A stretch of DNA of 64,000 nucleotides from Symbiodinium natans (Eukaryota > Sar > Dinophyceae > Suessiales > Symbiodiniaceae): positions 1,395,056 to 1,459,055 of the forward strand of contig CAJNDS010001224.1 of assembly GCA_905221605.1 (NCBI GenBank), given 5' to 3'. The notes under the pieces were generated by a model. The model did not search any database. It was not told the origin of the DNA and was given only the letters and a program-made list of their open reading frames with translations. Made by a program: the position numbers and the translations under genes. Position 1 is the stretch's first letter, and every line of letters starts with the position of its first letter. This document shows positions 21,395 to 32,440 of the stretch, in pieces.

Positions 21395-21460
21395 GGCTGA
21401 CACTGGGACCCTCAGCTCCCTCAACCTAAAGCTCGGACACTGTCTCTCACAGCATGAACA
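21395..21460 (+). CDS. Exon bounded on both sides by telomere-type repeat
   Basis: The acceptor is the TTTAG of one array and the donor is the GTTAGGG of the next. The exon reads DTGTLSSLNLKLGHCLSQHE. Flanking arrays run 21368-21394 and 21461-21500. Function unknown. It is called from splice signals and an open, coding-like frame only. Confidence 0.4.
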
Positions 21461-21748
21461 GTTAGGGTTTCGGGTGTAGGGTTTAGGGTTTAGGGTTTAG
21501 TAGGGACCCTGCCCCTACCCCGATGTGGCTCTTAACTGGCCGGGCTCATTTTGTTTACTGGCTCAGCCAGTTTCCTAAGGGTGGACGGCACCATCACGCT
21601 GGTAACTATACTTCTGACCCTCTTCAGGATGCTTGTACCCCTACATATGACTACCCAATTCAACCTCCAAGTAGACCCTGAACCTAAACCCTAAACCCCT
21701 AACCCCCTAAACCCTAGTTACAACTACCCAAATGAACCTCCATGCAAG

Positions 21749-21823
21749 GGTGGACAGCACCATCACAGCCAGCTGGGAGTTCGCAGTTGCCTTCATAGCG
21801 TCGGCCGCGGGCCTGGGAATCCC
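21749..21823 (+). CDS. Membrane-helix exon beside a 21-bp duplication
   Basis: After a GCAAG acceptor the frame reads TITASWEFAVAFIASAAGLG, a hydrophobic helix. The first 21 bases (AAGGGTGGACAGCACCATCA plus C) are repeated with one change at 21577-21597, where a GTAACT donor follows. The exon may belong to the transporter gene that starts near 23070, but this is not shown. Confidence 0.45.
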
Positions 21824-22070
21824 AAACCCCTAAACCCCTAAACCCCTAAACCCTAAACCCCTAAACCCTAAACCCCTAAACCTCTAAACCCCTAAACCCC
21901 TAAGCCCCTAAACCACTAAACTCCTAAACCCCTAGACCTCTAAACCCCTAGACCTCTAAACCCTAAACCCTAACCCTAAATCCTAAACCCTAAACCGAAA
22001 ACCCTAAACCCTAATCCCTACACCCGAAACCCTAACCCTAAACCCTAATCCCTACACCCGATACCCTAGA
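21820..22070. repeat. CCCCTAAA and CCCTAAA variant arrays
   Basis: The 8-mer CCCCTAAA is amplified to about 21960, with TCTAAAC, CTAGAC and CTAAACT variants, then gives way to irregular CCCTAAA with CCCGAAA and CCCTACA. No coding sequence is seen in it. Confidence 0.85.
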
Positions 22071-22468
22071 CCTCTTTGTTGTGTCAGCAGCCCCTTGCTT
22101 GGGACCAGGATCCTCCTAGTCATTCTATAGACAACAGCCCCTTTGAGACTTATGTCTCTTGTTATATACAAGCCAAGGGAGTATGCAACACTGCTTTGCT
22201 CGAAACACTGTTTCGCTAATGTTCAAAAGGGATGCGCGCATCTTTGTATACATATATGTATATATATATATATATATATGTATACATACTTCGCCAATGG
22301 TTGAACTTTAAACCGTTTGGGTTTCCTTTTTGAGTAGGATTAGTGACAATGTTCTTTGTTTTCCCTAGGTTTTTATTGAAGAAGTATATATATATATACA
22401 TATACATATATATATATATATACATATATGTGTATACATATATAGATGTTTACATATACATTGTATAC

Positions 22469-22551
22469 ATTGTTTTGGAGAACCGACGACCACACCAGCT
22501 CTGCGTTGACGCGTAAACGACGTAAACCCTTTTCCGGGGCCAGTGAGGTCC
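22469..22551 (-). CDS. Minus-strand exon, unknown product
   Basis: A GGTTGAG acceptor and a GTATAC donor bound an 83-base exon (2 + 27 codons) reading LRRLRVNAELVWSSVLQNN. The donor lies at the edge of a TA-rich tract. It is isolated: no neighbouring minus exon could be linked with confidence. Confidence 0.4.
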
Positions 22552-23069
22552 CTCAACCAAGGAATACAGCCGAAACATCAAAAAAAAAGATCCCGATATA
22601 GCTGAAGGTAGGGTTTGTGGGGGCTTAGGGCTTAGGGTTCAGGGTAAGGTACCCTAACTCCTAAACCCTAAACCCCGAAACCCTAAACCCTAAACCCCTA
22701 AACCCCAAGCCTTCCTGAACTAAGGGGTATGCTCTTTTTGGCTTCGGGCTTCGGAATCCTTGGGCTTGGCTGTGGGGGAAGGGCTTGGTTTCTGTTCCAC
22801 TCGATGAAGCCGAAGGTTTGTGTAGACCTTACTTACCCCCAAAGCCCAATACCCCTTTAAATAAGGGATTTACCTTGAGTCATAATTAGCATCCCTATAT
22901 TCTTCAAGGTGTATATCTATATATACTCCTTAGTAAAGGGACACTGGGCTCTCCGGGGGTATACTGTGAGTCGGAATTGATTTCCTGTAGCATTGTTCAA
23001 GGTACATATTCCTAAGTTAAGGGATGCTGGTGCTCTTTGTAAACTCTAAGTCAAGCTGCTCCTGCCCAG

Positions 23070-24863
23070 TCCTTTTACATGGTGGGCGGCGCGCTCGCCA
23101 CCGCAGCATGGTGGAAACCCTAAACCCTAAACCCTAAACCCTAAACCCTAACCCCTAAACCCTAAACCCTAGACCCACCTGAGGGCTTGCGGAAGTCCAC
23201 ACTCAGCCTTGAAGCCTCGCCCCTCCCCAGTGGTATTCTTGTTTGTCTCTTTTTTCTTTGGGAGGTTCGGTTGGATGTATGTGTGTTCAGTGCTCAATAC
23301 TCGTTTCGTAAAGTGGCAGTTGATGTGTGAACACGAACTTCCTTTACGGTACTCTGTACAATACTTGCTGACTATGAACCCACTGTTGCTCAATTTTTGG
23401 TTTACTTGGCTCAACCCCTCAACCCTGAACACTGAACCCTAAGCCCTAAACCCTATAAACCCTATAAAGGAGGGACTCAAGAAGTCGTTGTGAGTGAGCG
23501 GTGGTGGTGCTGTTGGTAGTGTTGGTCGTCGTAGTAGTACTAGTAGCAGTAGGACCAGCAGCAACGATGGTCCCATGGCGTATTGGATACTTTTGTGAGT
23601 TTTTGATGTTTATGGCTCCTTCTTTCTTTCGGTTTCATCAGGTCCTGCTTTGTTTGTTCATGCTTCTGTGGTTCTAGCATGTATTCCTTCCTGCCTCGCG
23701 CTGATGGAATCATGCACTTTGTACGTTTTAGAAGCATGGGAATCGCAAGCTTGCACAGCTTTGGACAAGCCGTGGGGTTAGAGTGTTAGCGAAGAGTGGC
23801 AATCATGGCATTGGCACATACTCTTTCACCTAACCTTGCACGGCTTTATGACTGAAATTTGTCCTTCCGTTTAGGGTGTAGGGTTTAGGGTTTAGGCTTT
23901 GTGTTGCCTGCCGTTGGCCCAAGAACCCTTCACTTAGAAACCCTCAACCCTAAGCCCCTTGCTGAGGGGCATCCGAGAGCCCTCCATTTCCATTGCCAAC
24001 TGGTGGGACGCTTCCTTTGGGCAAATCGGCAAAACGGAGGTAGTTACGTGGACCGTTGCTATGGGTTTAGGGCTTAGTGTTCAGGCTTCAGGGAGTTCAG
24101 GGTGAAGAAGACTTTGCGGATGTGGATGTTGTCTAGGGACTGTTCAGAGTTAAAGATGTTTTTGCACACGTCCTGATGTTGCCCTATTTCCTAAACCCTA
24201 AACCCCAAGCCCTAAACCCTAAAGCCCCTAAACAAGTGCACAGCACTTCAAGTCGGGGAGGGCCAGGCTCAGAACGTCTGTGCTTGGGGGGTCTAGCTTA
24301 TTGCATCTTGGACGGGAGCCCTCAACCCTAATCGGTTCCATGTAAAACTGCTGCCCTTTGTGTCCTCGGTTAATTGCGTGAGATTCCAGCTTATAGCAAC
24401 CGTTGTTGTGCTTTGCGGCGTCCCTTGGAGAGCCTTAGGCTTCCTCACTAAGCTTGGGGTTGGTATTGGAAAACATGAGTTAGGCCAAGTTTCATAATCT
24501 GATATCTGTTTGTTGGGCTGAAAATCCCATAAGTACATTCCAGGGTTGATTTTCGAGCCCTACGCGGCCCAGATTCCTTCATAACACGATCGTTTCTCAC
24601 CCAAGAGACATTCGCCTTTCGGTCCAGGTCGGGCGGGGGGGGCGGGGTGTAGGGTTAAGAGTTTAGGCCCTAAATCCTAAACTCTACTCCCCAAGCCCTT
24701 TAAGATTGGATTTGGGGTGGTTGCCGAAATTAGGTGCCATGTTGGGTGTCCTTTCTACGTGGATGCTACTTCATTTGGGGAGGGGGGGGCGGTTCTAAGG
24801 CAACGTGGAGAAGGTCCTACGAATTCTGTATTAATCCCTGATATATACATATATGTATACTGT

Positions 24864-24895
<32 letters not shown>

Positions 24896-24919
24896 GTGTG
24901 TGTGTACATATACATATAC

Positions 24920-24956
<37 letters not shown>

Positions 24957-26486
24957 TATGTGGTTTTGATGTTGTAGTTTCACACGGACAGCTTAAGTCT
25001 GTTTGTGTTTGCAGCAAATAGATGGCGCCATGACCATGCGTAAAGCGCAAGAGCACGGAACTGGCGGGGATTTTGAGGCACGGTGGCTACATGCCCCTTA
25101 GTGACGGGAGAGAGCTTCGTTCATAACTATAGAGTCCAAGGCGTATTCATCAATTTTCAGGGATGTGCCGGGTATTGGGCCCTCCGGCTAGCTATAGTTC
25201 CTTGAGTTCATAAAGAATTGAATCGTTCCCCGTCCAGGTGCTGTTCCGTTACCACCTCGGCACTATGGTCAAGGCGGCAGTGATCATCGGACCCTCGTCC
25301 AAGAAGCCATGAAGTAAACCCTAAACCCTAAATGAATTAGGGTTGAGGGTTGGGGGGGGGGGAGGGGCAGTCCAGGCCCACCCAGGCACAAAGCACTGCC
25401 TCAACCAAGGGAGGGGTCGGAATACATAAGTAGAGTTATAAGGGCCCTAAATTGGGTTATAAGGATCCTAAATGAGGTTATAAGTCCCAGTTAGTAGAGT
25501 AAGGGGGCCCGTCCTTGTAACTACGACTTCGTATTCCGTTCTACTATCATGGCTCCCCAAAACCTTGTTCTAATGAGTATGGCCCTTGTAGTACCCTAAA
25601 CCCTAAACCCTAAACCCTAAACCCTAAACCCTAAACCCTAAATCTACTCCCTAAGCAGCTTGGTGCAAGTAAGGATTCCTGCGCCCGTTCCGCTTCCTGC
25701 TGGGCACGCTGACTGCCGCGGCATCTGGTCTGCGACCCTAACCCCCAAGGGTTTAGGGTTTAGGGGTTTAGGGTTTAGCGTTCAGGGTTTGGGTTGAGGT
25801 GATGGGGCTTCGGCGAACGGATGACGAGACCTTGTTCAGCCCGTCAGTCCCTGTAAACCCAAAAAACATGCCTTGTAACACCCTCTAAAGCCCTGCAAAC
25901 CCTAAAAAACCCTGTCAACCCCTAATGCAAAAACCTATAATCCTAAACCCTAAATCCTAAACCCTAAACCCTGAATCCTACATCCAAAACCCTAAGCCCT
26001 AAATCCTAAACCCGACGTCCTAAGCCCATAGCAGCCCTCCAAAGTTACGTCGCCCCAGCAGCTGAATCCGACACGGTTTCTGGCAGTTCTAGGGTTTAGG
26101 GTTTAGGGTTTAGGGTTTAGGCGGACCCTCCGGGTTTTTTTTAGGGGCCAGGCTCGAGGGTCTAGGGTCGAGGGGGGCCCTCCGGTTTTGAGGGTGCAGC
26201 CTTTCTCCACAGCAGCTGCTGCAGAGGGAGGTTTGAGTGCTGTTCTAGGACCCAGAGTAGGCCCTAGTACCCTTTTTTGGGGGGAAAAAAGGCACCCCTT
26301 TTATTCCCAGGTTACTCTTGGGTCTAGTGTGTGTGGGGGTTTAGGGTTTAGGGTTTAGGGTTTCGTGATTCCTGCTCTGGGGCGTTCTTCGCACGAGGCC
26401 CGGATCGACCACAACTGTCTGGGGTCAGCCATCTCAGTCTGCTGCGGCTGCCTCTTGCACGTTGATTAGCTCTGGTTGATTTGCAG

Positions 26487-26517
<31 letters not shown>

Positions 26518-27342
26518 ACATATCCATACCCTAAACCCTAAACCCCATACCCTAAACCCTAAACTCGAAACCCCATACCCTAGACCCTAAACCCTAAACT
26601 CTTGATGTTACAAGGCCTGCCAATGCTTGTAACTGGTGTGTGACTTCTTGTTGCATCCACACACCGTGCCAACCTTTGGCCCATGTCTACGCAGGTAAAG
26701 CCAACAATATACAGTCGTATACTGGAAAACGGTTTTCCGGCGCTAGGGTACCCTAAGTTTCTTCATGAACCCATGTCTACTCAGCCAATAATATACTTCT
26801 GATCTCGATTTCACACAACCTGCGGCTAACCCAAGGCCATAAGGAGAAACGGCTCCAAACCCCCAACCCCTGAACCCTCAATGATGCTCTTCTACTATCT
26901 GCTTGAGAACCGCCCCAAAACAGGAGGTAGTAATCCCTGTATCGCCCTTGCAGGGAAGACTATTGTATACGTTTTTGGGTGGCTCTTAAGCGCATAAATA
27001 GTAGTCTTGGCGGTGAACTTTAGCTCTAAACCCTAAACTCCGGTTCGCGGGCTTGGTGTTAGGGTGTCGGGGGTTCGGATGGCCGATGGCAAAAAGGCGT
27101 CGTGGACACGTACGAGCAGCACTTTGAGAAGTTCTCTGCGAACGCCTACATCGAGGTGTTGCCTACTATTTGCTAATTGCTTAAGAACCCCTCAAGCAAT
27201 GGAAAATAAAATGTTTGTTGTTCTTTTCATTTTGCTAGGGGCTTCTTAAGCAAATAGTAGTAACCTCACCTAACCCCATCAGCGTGGCATTTGCAAGCAG
27301 GTGGCGCTTTCGTCGAAACCCCTGTGGGGCGCCGCAGAGAAG
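23070..27342 (+). CDS. Choline-transporter-like protein (SLC44/CTL family), partial
   Basis: Members are multi-pass membrane proteins of the SLC44 (CTL) family. Recognisable exons in family order: 23070-23110 (SFYMVGGALATAAW, like the aGavatWY helix), 25238-25312 (LFRYHLGTMVKAAVIIG, matching the RYHLGS-AFGSLIIA signature), 26398-26460 (HNCLGSAISVCCGCLLH, the Cys-rich stretch), 27097-27155 (HFEKFSANAYIE, matching EKF-NrNAYI) and 27283-27342 (CKQVALSSKPLWGAAEK). Acceptors are CAG, AAAAAG or CGAG and donors GT. The intron 27156-27282 consists largely of a family-1 fold-back element. Some junction phases are unresolved, so small exons are probably missed. A C-terminal family motif appears at 36005-36173. 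Confidence 0.65.
23173..23225 (-). CDS. Candidate minus-strand exon
   Basis: The minus frame RGFKAECGLPQALR ends at a GTGGGTC donor. It lies inside the plus-strand transporter region, so it may be chance or an antisense gene. Confidence 0.25.
23955..24176 (+). CDS. Two candidate exons, second with S4-like basic pattern
   Basis: 23955-24064 follows CTAAG and reads PSISIANWWDASFGQIGKTE and VVTWTVAM, ending ATGG before a GTTTAGGG donor. 24085-24176 joins it in phase (1/2) and reads FREFRVKKTLRMWMLSRDCS, with basic residues spaced as in voltage-sensor S4 helices, then ELKMFLHTS and a stop. In the second exon the minus strand is also open (NIFNSEQSLDNIHIRKVFF), so this is tentative. It does not resemble SLC44 and may be another gene. 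Confidence 0.35.
24293..24538 (-). CDS. Short minus-strand reading frame, hypothetical
   Basis: An 81-codon frame from ATG to TAG with no telomere repeat inside. It contains DYETWPNSCFPIPTPSLVRK. No domain or splice evidence is present, and codon choice is less GC-biased than in the accepted exons. It could be a chance frame. Confidence 0.25.
   Translation of the reverse strand: MYLWDFQPNKQISDYETWPNSCFPIPTPSLVRKPKALQGTPQSTTTVAISWNLTQLTEDTKGSSFTWNRLGLRAPVQDAIS
25015..25101 (+). CDS. Candidate exon upstream of the RYHLG exon
   Basis: An excellent acceptor (GTTTGTGTTTGCAG) is followed by a frame reading GAMTMRKAQEHGTGGDFEAR and ending WLHAP TAG. A GTAAAG donor inside the exon (after ATGC) would shorten it and let it join the SLC44 exon at 25238. 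Which is used is unknown. Confidence 0.4.
   Translation, partial: QIDGAMTMRKAQEHGTGGDFEARWLHAP
25699..25735 (+). CDS. Candidate membrane exon of the SLC44 region
   Basis: After a GTAAG acceptor the frame reads FLRPFRFLLGTLTAAASG, hydrophobic with a GTCTGC donor. It lies between the RYHLGT and Cys-rich exons, where the family has a transmembrane helix. Confidence 0.35.
26486..26517. repeat. Poly-C tract
   Basis: About 30 consecutive C, followed by CACATATCC and CCCTAAA units. Similar homopolymers: G at 14518-14548, G at 19733-19754, C at 31242-31259, C at 53408-53427 and C at 57440-57477. They are likely to be assembly and polymerase slippage sites. Confidence 0.9.
27163..27260. mobile_element. 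Family-1 fold-back element within an SLC44 intron
   Basis: It starts CTACTATTTGC and ends GCAAATAGTAG; the arms TTGCTTAAGAACCCC and GGGGCTTCTTAAGCAA are inverted. Relatives at about 1650-1740, 26889-27003, 35541-35675, 51613-51720, 53392-53545 and 54775-54890 keep the TTTGCTTAAGAACC arms with unrelated middles. The host intron runs from GTGTTGCC 27156 to ATCAG 27282 and is little more than the element. Confidence 0.75.
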
Positions 27343-27960
27343 GTGGGCTTAGGGTTTCGGGTTTAGGGTATCGGGTGATATCTTGACATCTACTCAAATT
27401 TCTTTTCTTGATTCGCGTGTGCTCACTCATGGTGACATGGGTGAATAGGAGAGCTTGCGTCAGATTGCATGATGCGACTTCTGAGAGTTTGCATGTTTGC
27501 CGGCAGCCTCAAATTCCGCTGCCCAAAAGGGCGTAGGCTTTAGGGTTTAGGGTTTGGGGCTGCTCAGATCTTGAGAAGTTTACAGGGAGGAAGTGGCTAA
27601 GTCTGGAGCCGTCTCCGTCTCCATCTACCCCTGTTCACTACTTACTGTTAAAAACTTCCAAAAAAAGCTTACTATTAGTTTAGGGTCTCGGTTACAAGGA
27701 TAAGAATCCCTATATACCCCTTACAAGGAATATTTTGTTTTGGAGGGGGTTTTTGCGCAAACAGTAATTCATCTTCATGCAAGCAGCATCAGGTACCGTG
27801 CCGAATAGAGTCAGAGTGTTTCCTGGCAAGCCCCTTCAAGCTTTTCGCTTTCAGACTGTTTGGTTTCCCTTCCGTCAGAATTGCTAGGGTGACAGGCGAC
27901 AGGTTTATCATCCAGCATAACAGCCGCTTGAAGCAGAAACCCTAAACCCTAAACCGCGAA

Positions 27961-28009
27961 GTGACGTGCTATTTGGCTCAGGGGCCTCCTCTTCAGGACG
28001 ACGAAGGTG
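27961..28009 (+). CDS. Candidate exon
   Basis: Follows a GCGAAG acceptor and reads TCYLAQGPPLQDDE before a GTGTTC donor. It is short; support is from splice sites only. Confidence 0.25.
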
Positions 28010-28479
28010 TTCACAAAGGGCTATCTACGTCATAGTTTGTTAACATTTTACATTCTTAAGTGTACTTAAACCCAATAAGGAATAGGACTTTACATTTTTT
28101 CATACTATCCCAACCATGAACTAGTTGTAGGGCCCTAAACCCTGTGAACCCTAAACCCTTATTCCAGTCTAGGCCCATTTTTCGGTGGCTCATACACCCC
28201 TCATTTAGCCCCCATGTAAGCGTTATATAGCCCTTGCTGAACCTCCAGAAACCTAAACCTCAAGCCCTAAACTTACCTCCGAGCTCCCGTTCCCGAAGTT
28301 GTCCGTAGACCAGAGATGGGGGGCGGGGGGGGGGTTTCCGAAAGTACTCGTAGGGTTTGGGGTGTAGGGTTTAGGGGTGCATTGTTGTGGTGGTTCCTGT
28401 TAGTACAGGGTCCCGGGTCATCTTGTAACGTCTACAACCGACATAGTCCCCAAACCCTAAAAACCTTTTAAACCTTTAG

Positions 28480-28705
28480 AGTGGTCCTTCGAAAGCAGGC
28501 CAGCGAGATTAGCCACCTCCAAGTGAAGACCGTGACTTGGCTGCCCGTGGTTTAGGGTTTGCGGTTTAGGGTTTCGGATTGTTGGCATTCCCCCACCCAG
28601 CCCAGATGAAAAAAAACAGAGGGTTTAGGATTGAAAAGAAGTGTTGAGCTTCCGTGTGATCCCTATAGCCGGACCCCTCCTATGTCCACCCCAGACTTTC
28701 TGGCA
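28480..28705 (+). CDS. Two plus-strand exons, unknown gene
   Basis: 28480-28549 follows an ACCTTTAG acceptor, reads LRKQASEISHLQVKTVTWLP and ends GTG before a GTTTAGGG donor from a telomere-type array. 28642-28705 reads VLSFRVIPIAGPLLCPPQTF and ends before GTAAGT. Their phases do not join directly, so an exon may lie between. No domain is recognised. Confidence 0.45.
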
Positions 28706-29701
28706 GTAAGTAGGGGAAAGAAGGCGACAGGCAGTCTGTTACTACGTAATTGCTGCTACTCTTCTTGTTCCTCTTCTGGTACCTCGAAAGGGTATACTTG
28801 GGCATTCGGTTCGAGTACTTCGAATTTCGAAGTACTTCCTAAGTGATGTAAGGGCCCAAGTAACAATACCGCTTAGGCGCATGCACCTTTTGGGTACTAT
28901 GGATGCTGCTCCTTTCATTGCCTATCATTTGGGCCCCAAAAGTTTCATGGGTCCCTCGAGTTAGGGGCCAGGGGTTTAGAGTCTAGTTCCGAATCGGCCT
29001 GCCTTTGAAACACTAGACCCCAAACCCTAAACCCCGAAAGCCCTCAATTCTGGGTTGCCTGTGCAGATGACCCTTTGCACCCCCCCCCCCCCCCCATGAA
29101 AACACCAGCAACAAAAAATCATGGGGGGTAGTTCTAGAGGTCTCCAAGGATAAGCCCTCTACCCTCATGGATATTATGGGGATAGGGGTAGTTGTCTAAA
29201 ACCGGGTCACTTCTCGGGTACTCCTTTTAAAGGGTGGCTCACTCTATATTTGTATATATATATATATGGTCACCCCCCCCCCCCCCCATGATCCACACCT
29301 ATGGTTTTCCGGTCTTCGTCTTTGTCTGATTTTCTGCTTTTTCCTCGGAAAAATGCAGTAAAAACTGTACTGGAATACAAAAAGCTCTTTTATATGATCC
29401 CCTATAAAAACACTAGTGTTTTTGTATATACATCTGTTTTGTATTTATATTTTTTATTTATATGCATAGGACCCAAACGGAATTTCAATGTTGAGACATA
29501 CCCATATGTGTCTTGAACAACTCCCACATAAGTACAGCACAATGGGAAGGCGAAGACGAACTTTGAAGCTTAGAGGCTACTTGGGTGTAGGGCTCAGTGA
29601 AATGGCAGCCCCCAAGCCGAAACCCTAAACCCTAAACCCTAAACCCTAAACCCTAAACCCTAAACCCTAAACCCTAAACCCTAAACAAACGCTCAAGGCA
29701 G

Positions 29702-29789
29702 GTTCGCTGAATGGAACCACCTTCATCTTCCAGCCTCTTGTCCTTAGGGTCGCGTGCACTTGCAAGCCCTCTTGACTTGTTAAGTCGGC
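29702..29789 (+). CDS. Candidate terminal exon
   Basis: After AAGGCAG the frame reads GTTFIFQPLVLRVACTCKPS and then TGA. A second frame (FAEWNHLHLPASC) is also open. It is preceded by about nine perfect CCCTAAA units. Confidence 0.35.
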
Positions 29790-30071
29790 CCAGTATCCCC
29801 TAGAAACCCTGTATTCGTCTCAAAACCCTAAACCCTAAACCCTAAACCCTAAACCGAACTTCTTGATCCTACTTACTAAGTGAAAAGGGCTTCCAAGTCT
29901 GGTTTGAGGTTTCGGGTCGGTGTGAGCGGTGTGAGGCCTGGGGGGGGGAGGGGGCCCCGTAGTTGGGGTGTAGGGTTTGGGGTTCAGGGTTTAGGGTTTA
30001 GGGTTTAGGGGTTACAAGTCGAGTTCCCTGCCTGCAGGGGAACGCCGGCGCTCAAAAGGGTAGGGGCGCAG

Positions 30072-30351
30072 TGTTTTTGTGGCGAGTTCTTGTCGACGTT
30101 GAGGGTTTGCGGGCTGTGCGTTTGCTGTTCAAGCCGTGCTCTGAGGCCAAACCCGAAACCCTAGTTTGGGGTTTAGGGTTTAGGGTTTAGGGTAACAGGA
30201 ATATCCCCTTATGGCCCCTCTATGATTATGCGATTGTACTGACCCCCTGAACCCTACTCTAATTTTCAAGATTTCAGCCTCCTGTCGGGTGCGGGAAAGC
30301 AGGGAGAAGCAGGACCAGCAGCGAACCAAGAGGGGGTGGCTCTTCATCATG
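30072..30351 (+). CDS. Two well-bounded exons, unknown gene
   Basis: 30072-30145 (acceptor GGCGCAG, donor GC) reads WRVLVDVEGLRAVRLLFKPC. 30278-30351 (acceptor CAAGATTTCAG, donor GTAGCT) reads ESREKQDQQRTKRGWLFIM, a charged stretch leading into a hydrophobic end. The intron between begins GCCAAACCCGAAACCC and carries TTTAGGG units. Confidence 0.45.
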
Positions 30352-30515
30352 GTAGCTTTCCGGAGTCGTATCTCTCATGTGGAGCCAATTCTGCACCTTA
30401 AGAACCCAAAATCCTACTTTTTTGTAGGATTCCTAGGTCCTAGGTAACCTGCAACGCAGTAGCCTTTGGGTTCTTAAGGTAGGGATGAGGGGTTCGCACC
30501 CTGAAATTTCAAAAG

Positions 30516-30928
30516 GTTCTTGGGGCCGATGGCGATTGAGACCCCTTCGATGCTGCAAGCACTTGAGGGTTTAGGGTTTAGGAACCCTAAACCCTTTAGG
30601 GCTGGGGGTTTGGGATGTTCAGGGTCCACCATACACATGTCCCCACAGCCGCCTGCAAATAGGGCGGGCCACCTACAGTTTGTGAGTGGGGTCAATAAGC
30701 GGGCCCCCCTAAATAGTAGGATCTCCAACTAAACAAGGACCCCAAGAAGGTACCCCCAATGTCGTAAACCGCCACAAGGGCCCAAAGTTGTAAGTGGACA
30801 ACTTAGTTGGTATCGTAAGGAAGGCCTGAAGCAGAGAACCCTGCGCCATAAGAGCCAGGCTGATCTGCGGGGCGCTGGTTTGGTGGGCAGGGTACTTCAT
30901 CGTCTACTTGTGCCTCGTACTGCAACCT
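30516..30928 (+). CDS. Two exons, second a membrane helix
   Basis: 30516-30568 (acceptor TTTCAAAAG) reads GPMAIETPSMLQALE and ends at GTTTAGGG of an array. 30837-30928 reads RARLICGALVWWAGYFIVYL then CLVL, a clear transmembrane helix; it joins the first exon in phase if the AGAG acceptor at 30835-30836 is used. The intron carries a family-10-type fold-back. The family is unknown. Confidence 0.45.
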
Positions 30929-31131
30929 AAACCCGAAACCTTAAACCCTAGAGGGGGGGCGGGGGGGGTGTTGTTCTACAAAAGGGATCCTGTAGGGATG
31001 GCCTTTTGCAGTTTCGGTTTAGGCTTGGGGGCCAGTCATATCAGGAGAAAACATGGTTTAGGGCTTAGGGTTAAACAGTTTGGGGTTTAGGGCTTAGCGT
31101 TTAGGGTTCAGGGTTTCTGGGCTCTTGGCAG

Positions 31132-31190
31132 CCTGGGTCATGAGTCAGGCTCGGGGCCGTTCTTGTGCCCTAATGTCCAAGGCATTTCAA
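31132..31190 (+). CDS. Exon, unknown gene
   Basis: Acceptor CTTGGCAG and a GC donor (CAA/GCCAAAACCC) bound a frame reading WVMSQARGRSCALMSKAFQ. The GC donor is followed directly by CCCTAAA repeat. Confidence 0.4.
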
Positions 31191-31606
31191 GCCAAAACCC
31201 TAAACCCTAACCCCTAAACCCCTAAACCTTTAACCCTAAGCCCCCCCCCCCCCCCCCCCATCCCCCCGACAAGTTCCTGGCGTTTAGGATTTTTCGGCTT
31301 GCCCCTGAACCCATTCAAGAGAAACCCTAAACCTCATTCTTAGTATAATCCCTTGTAGAACTGAAAGTTTACACTTTTGGGGGGCTTAATTATGAACTCA
31401 GCAACTACGCATGTGGGGTGTAGGGCTTAACAAGAGTTCTAAGTTGCTTAAGGGACTTAGGGAACCTCGGGGTTAGGAAGTTCTTACAGGGCAAAAAGTT
31501 TGTAGGGTGTAGGGTTTAGGGTTTAGGGTTTACGGCTAGGGTTTAGGGTTTAGGGTTTAGGGTTTTAGGGTTTTCGGGTTTTAGGGTTTAGGGTTTAGGG
31601 TACAAG

Positions 31607-31696
31607 GCATGGGGTCTGACGTTGACATGCAACCCAGCGACTCCGACAGATCGAAGGGGTCCAGTTTGTCATGGCACCGATTCACCCCATTCTGTG
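31607..31696 (+). CDS. Exon with possible start codon
   Basis: ATG 31609 begins MGSDVDMQPSDSDRSKGSSL followed by SWHRFTPFC and a GTAACC donor. The acidic/Ser-rich start could be an N-terminus or an internal exon after the ACAAG acceptor. A telomere-type array precedes it. Confidence 0.4.
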
Positions 31697-31925
31697 GTAA
31701 CCCTAGAATCTCGAAACCTTCGGAGCACTACAGACAGGGCTCCCGCTTGCTAGGAGCACTAATGTGATCCAAGTTGCAAAAAGTGTTAGTTGCAAACTCT
31801 GGGTTTAGGGTGAGGGGATGGCACCTTATTTGGACGGTCTTGTTTCTAGAAACAGAGAGAGCCAAATCCCCCTTCTTGAAGGAAGCCGCAGACCCGAAAC
31901 CCTAAACCCCAATTGAGATTTGCAG

Positions 31926-32134
31926 AGTGGGCCATCATTCGACGAAACACTATTCCTAAACGCCCAGAAATCCTTGAAACGGAGCCAATCTCAAGTTGAA
32001 TCTGAAGTTTTGGGACCCTGGACTGCGTGCTCGGATTCTAAGTTGCCACTGAAGGGGTTGCGCAGAAAGCTCTTGGAATGCTATCGTGTCCTTGTTACGG
32101 CAATTTCTCTCAAGCTCCTGAAGAGCCCAGAAAA

Positions 32135-32171
<37 letters not shown>

Positions 32172-32195
32172 AGCACCCTGAACACTAAACCCTGA
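31926..32195 (+). CDS. Long exon running into a (CT)n tract
   Basis: After GATTTGCAG the frame reads SGPSFDETLFLNAQKSLKRS, then LGPWTACSDSKLPLKGLRRK and CYRVLVTAISLKLLKSPEN before a CT microsatellite (32138-32170). The reading frame then translates Leu-Ser repeats and stops. The coding-like part ends near 32137. The function is unknown. Confidence 0.5.
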
Positions 32196-32440
32196 ACTCT
32201 GAACCCGGTCAACTCGGCGCAGCTTCTCTAAGACTACCTTTTTCGGGAGGAACCCGAGCTCTCTGGGAGCTCGAGCACAGAGAGCGAACAAGATCCCCCC
32301 CCCTTAAATAGGGTTTAGGGTTTAGGGTTTAGGGTTTCGGGTTTAGGGTGAGTAGTTCTCTAAATTGGGGGAGTTCTACCCCTAAATTTCCTAAATCCTA
32401 GACCCTAAACTAAACCCTAAACCCTCCCACACCGACGCAG

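Noticed and set aside
24717-24953. Plus frame of 78 codons
   Set aside because: Half of it is translated TA/CA microsatellite, and there are no splice signals or motif.
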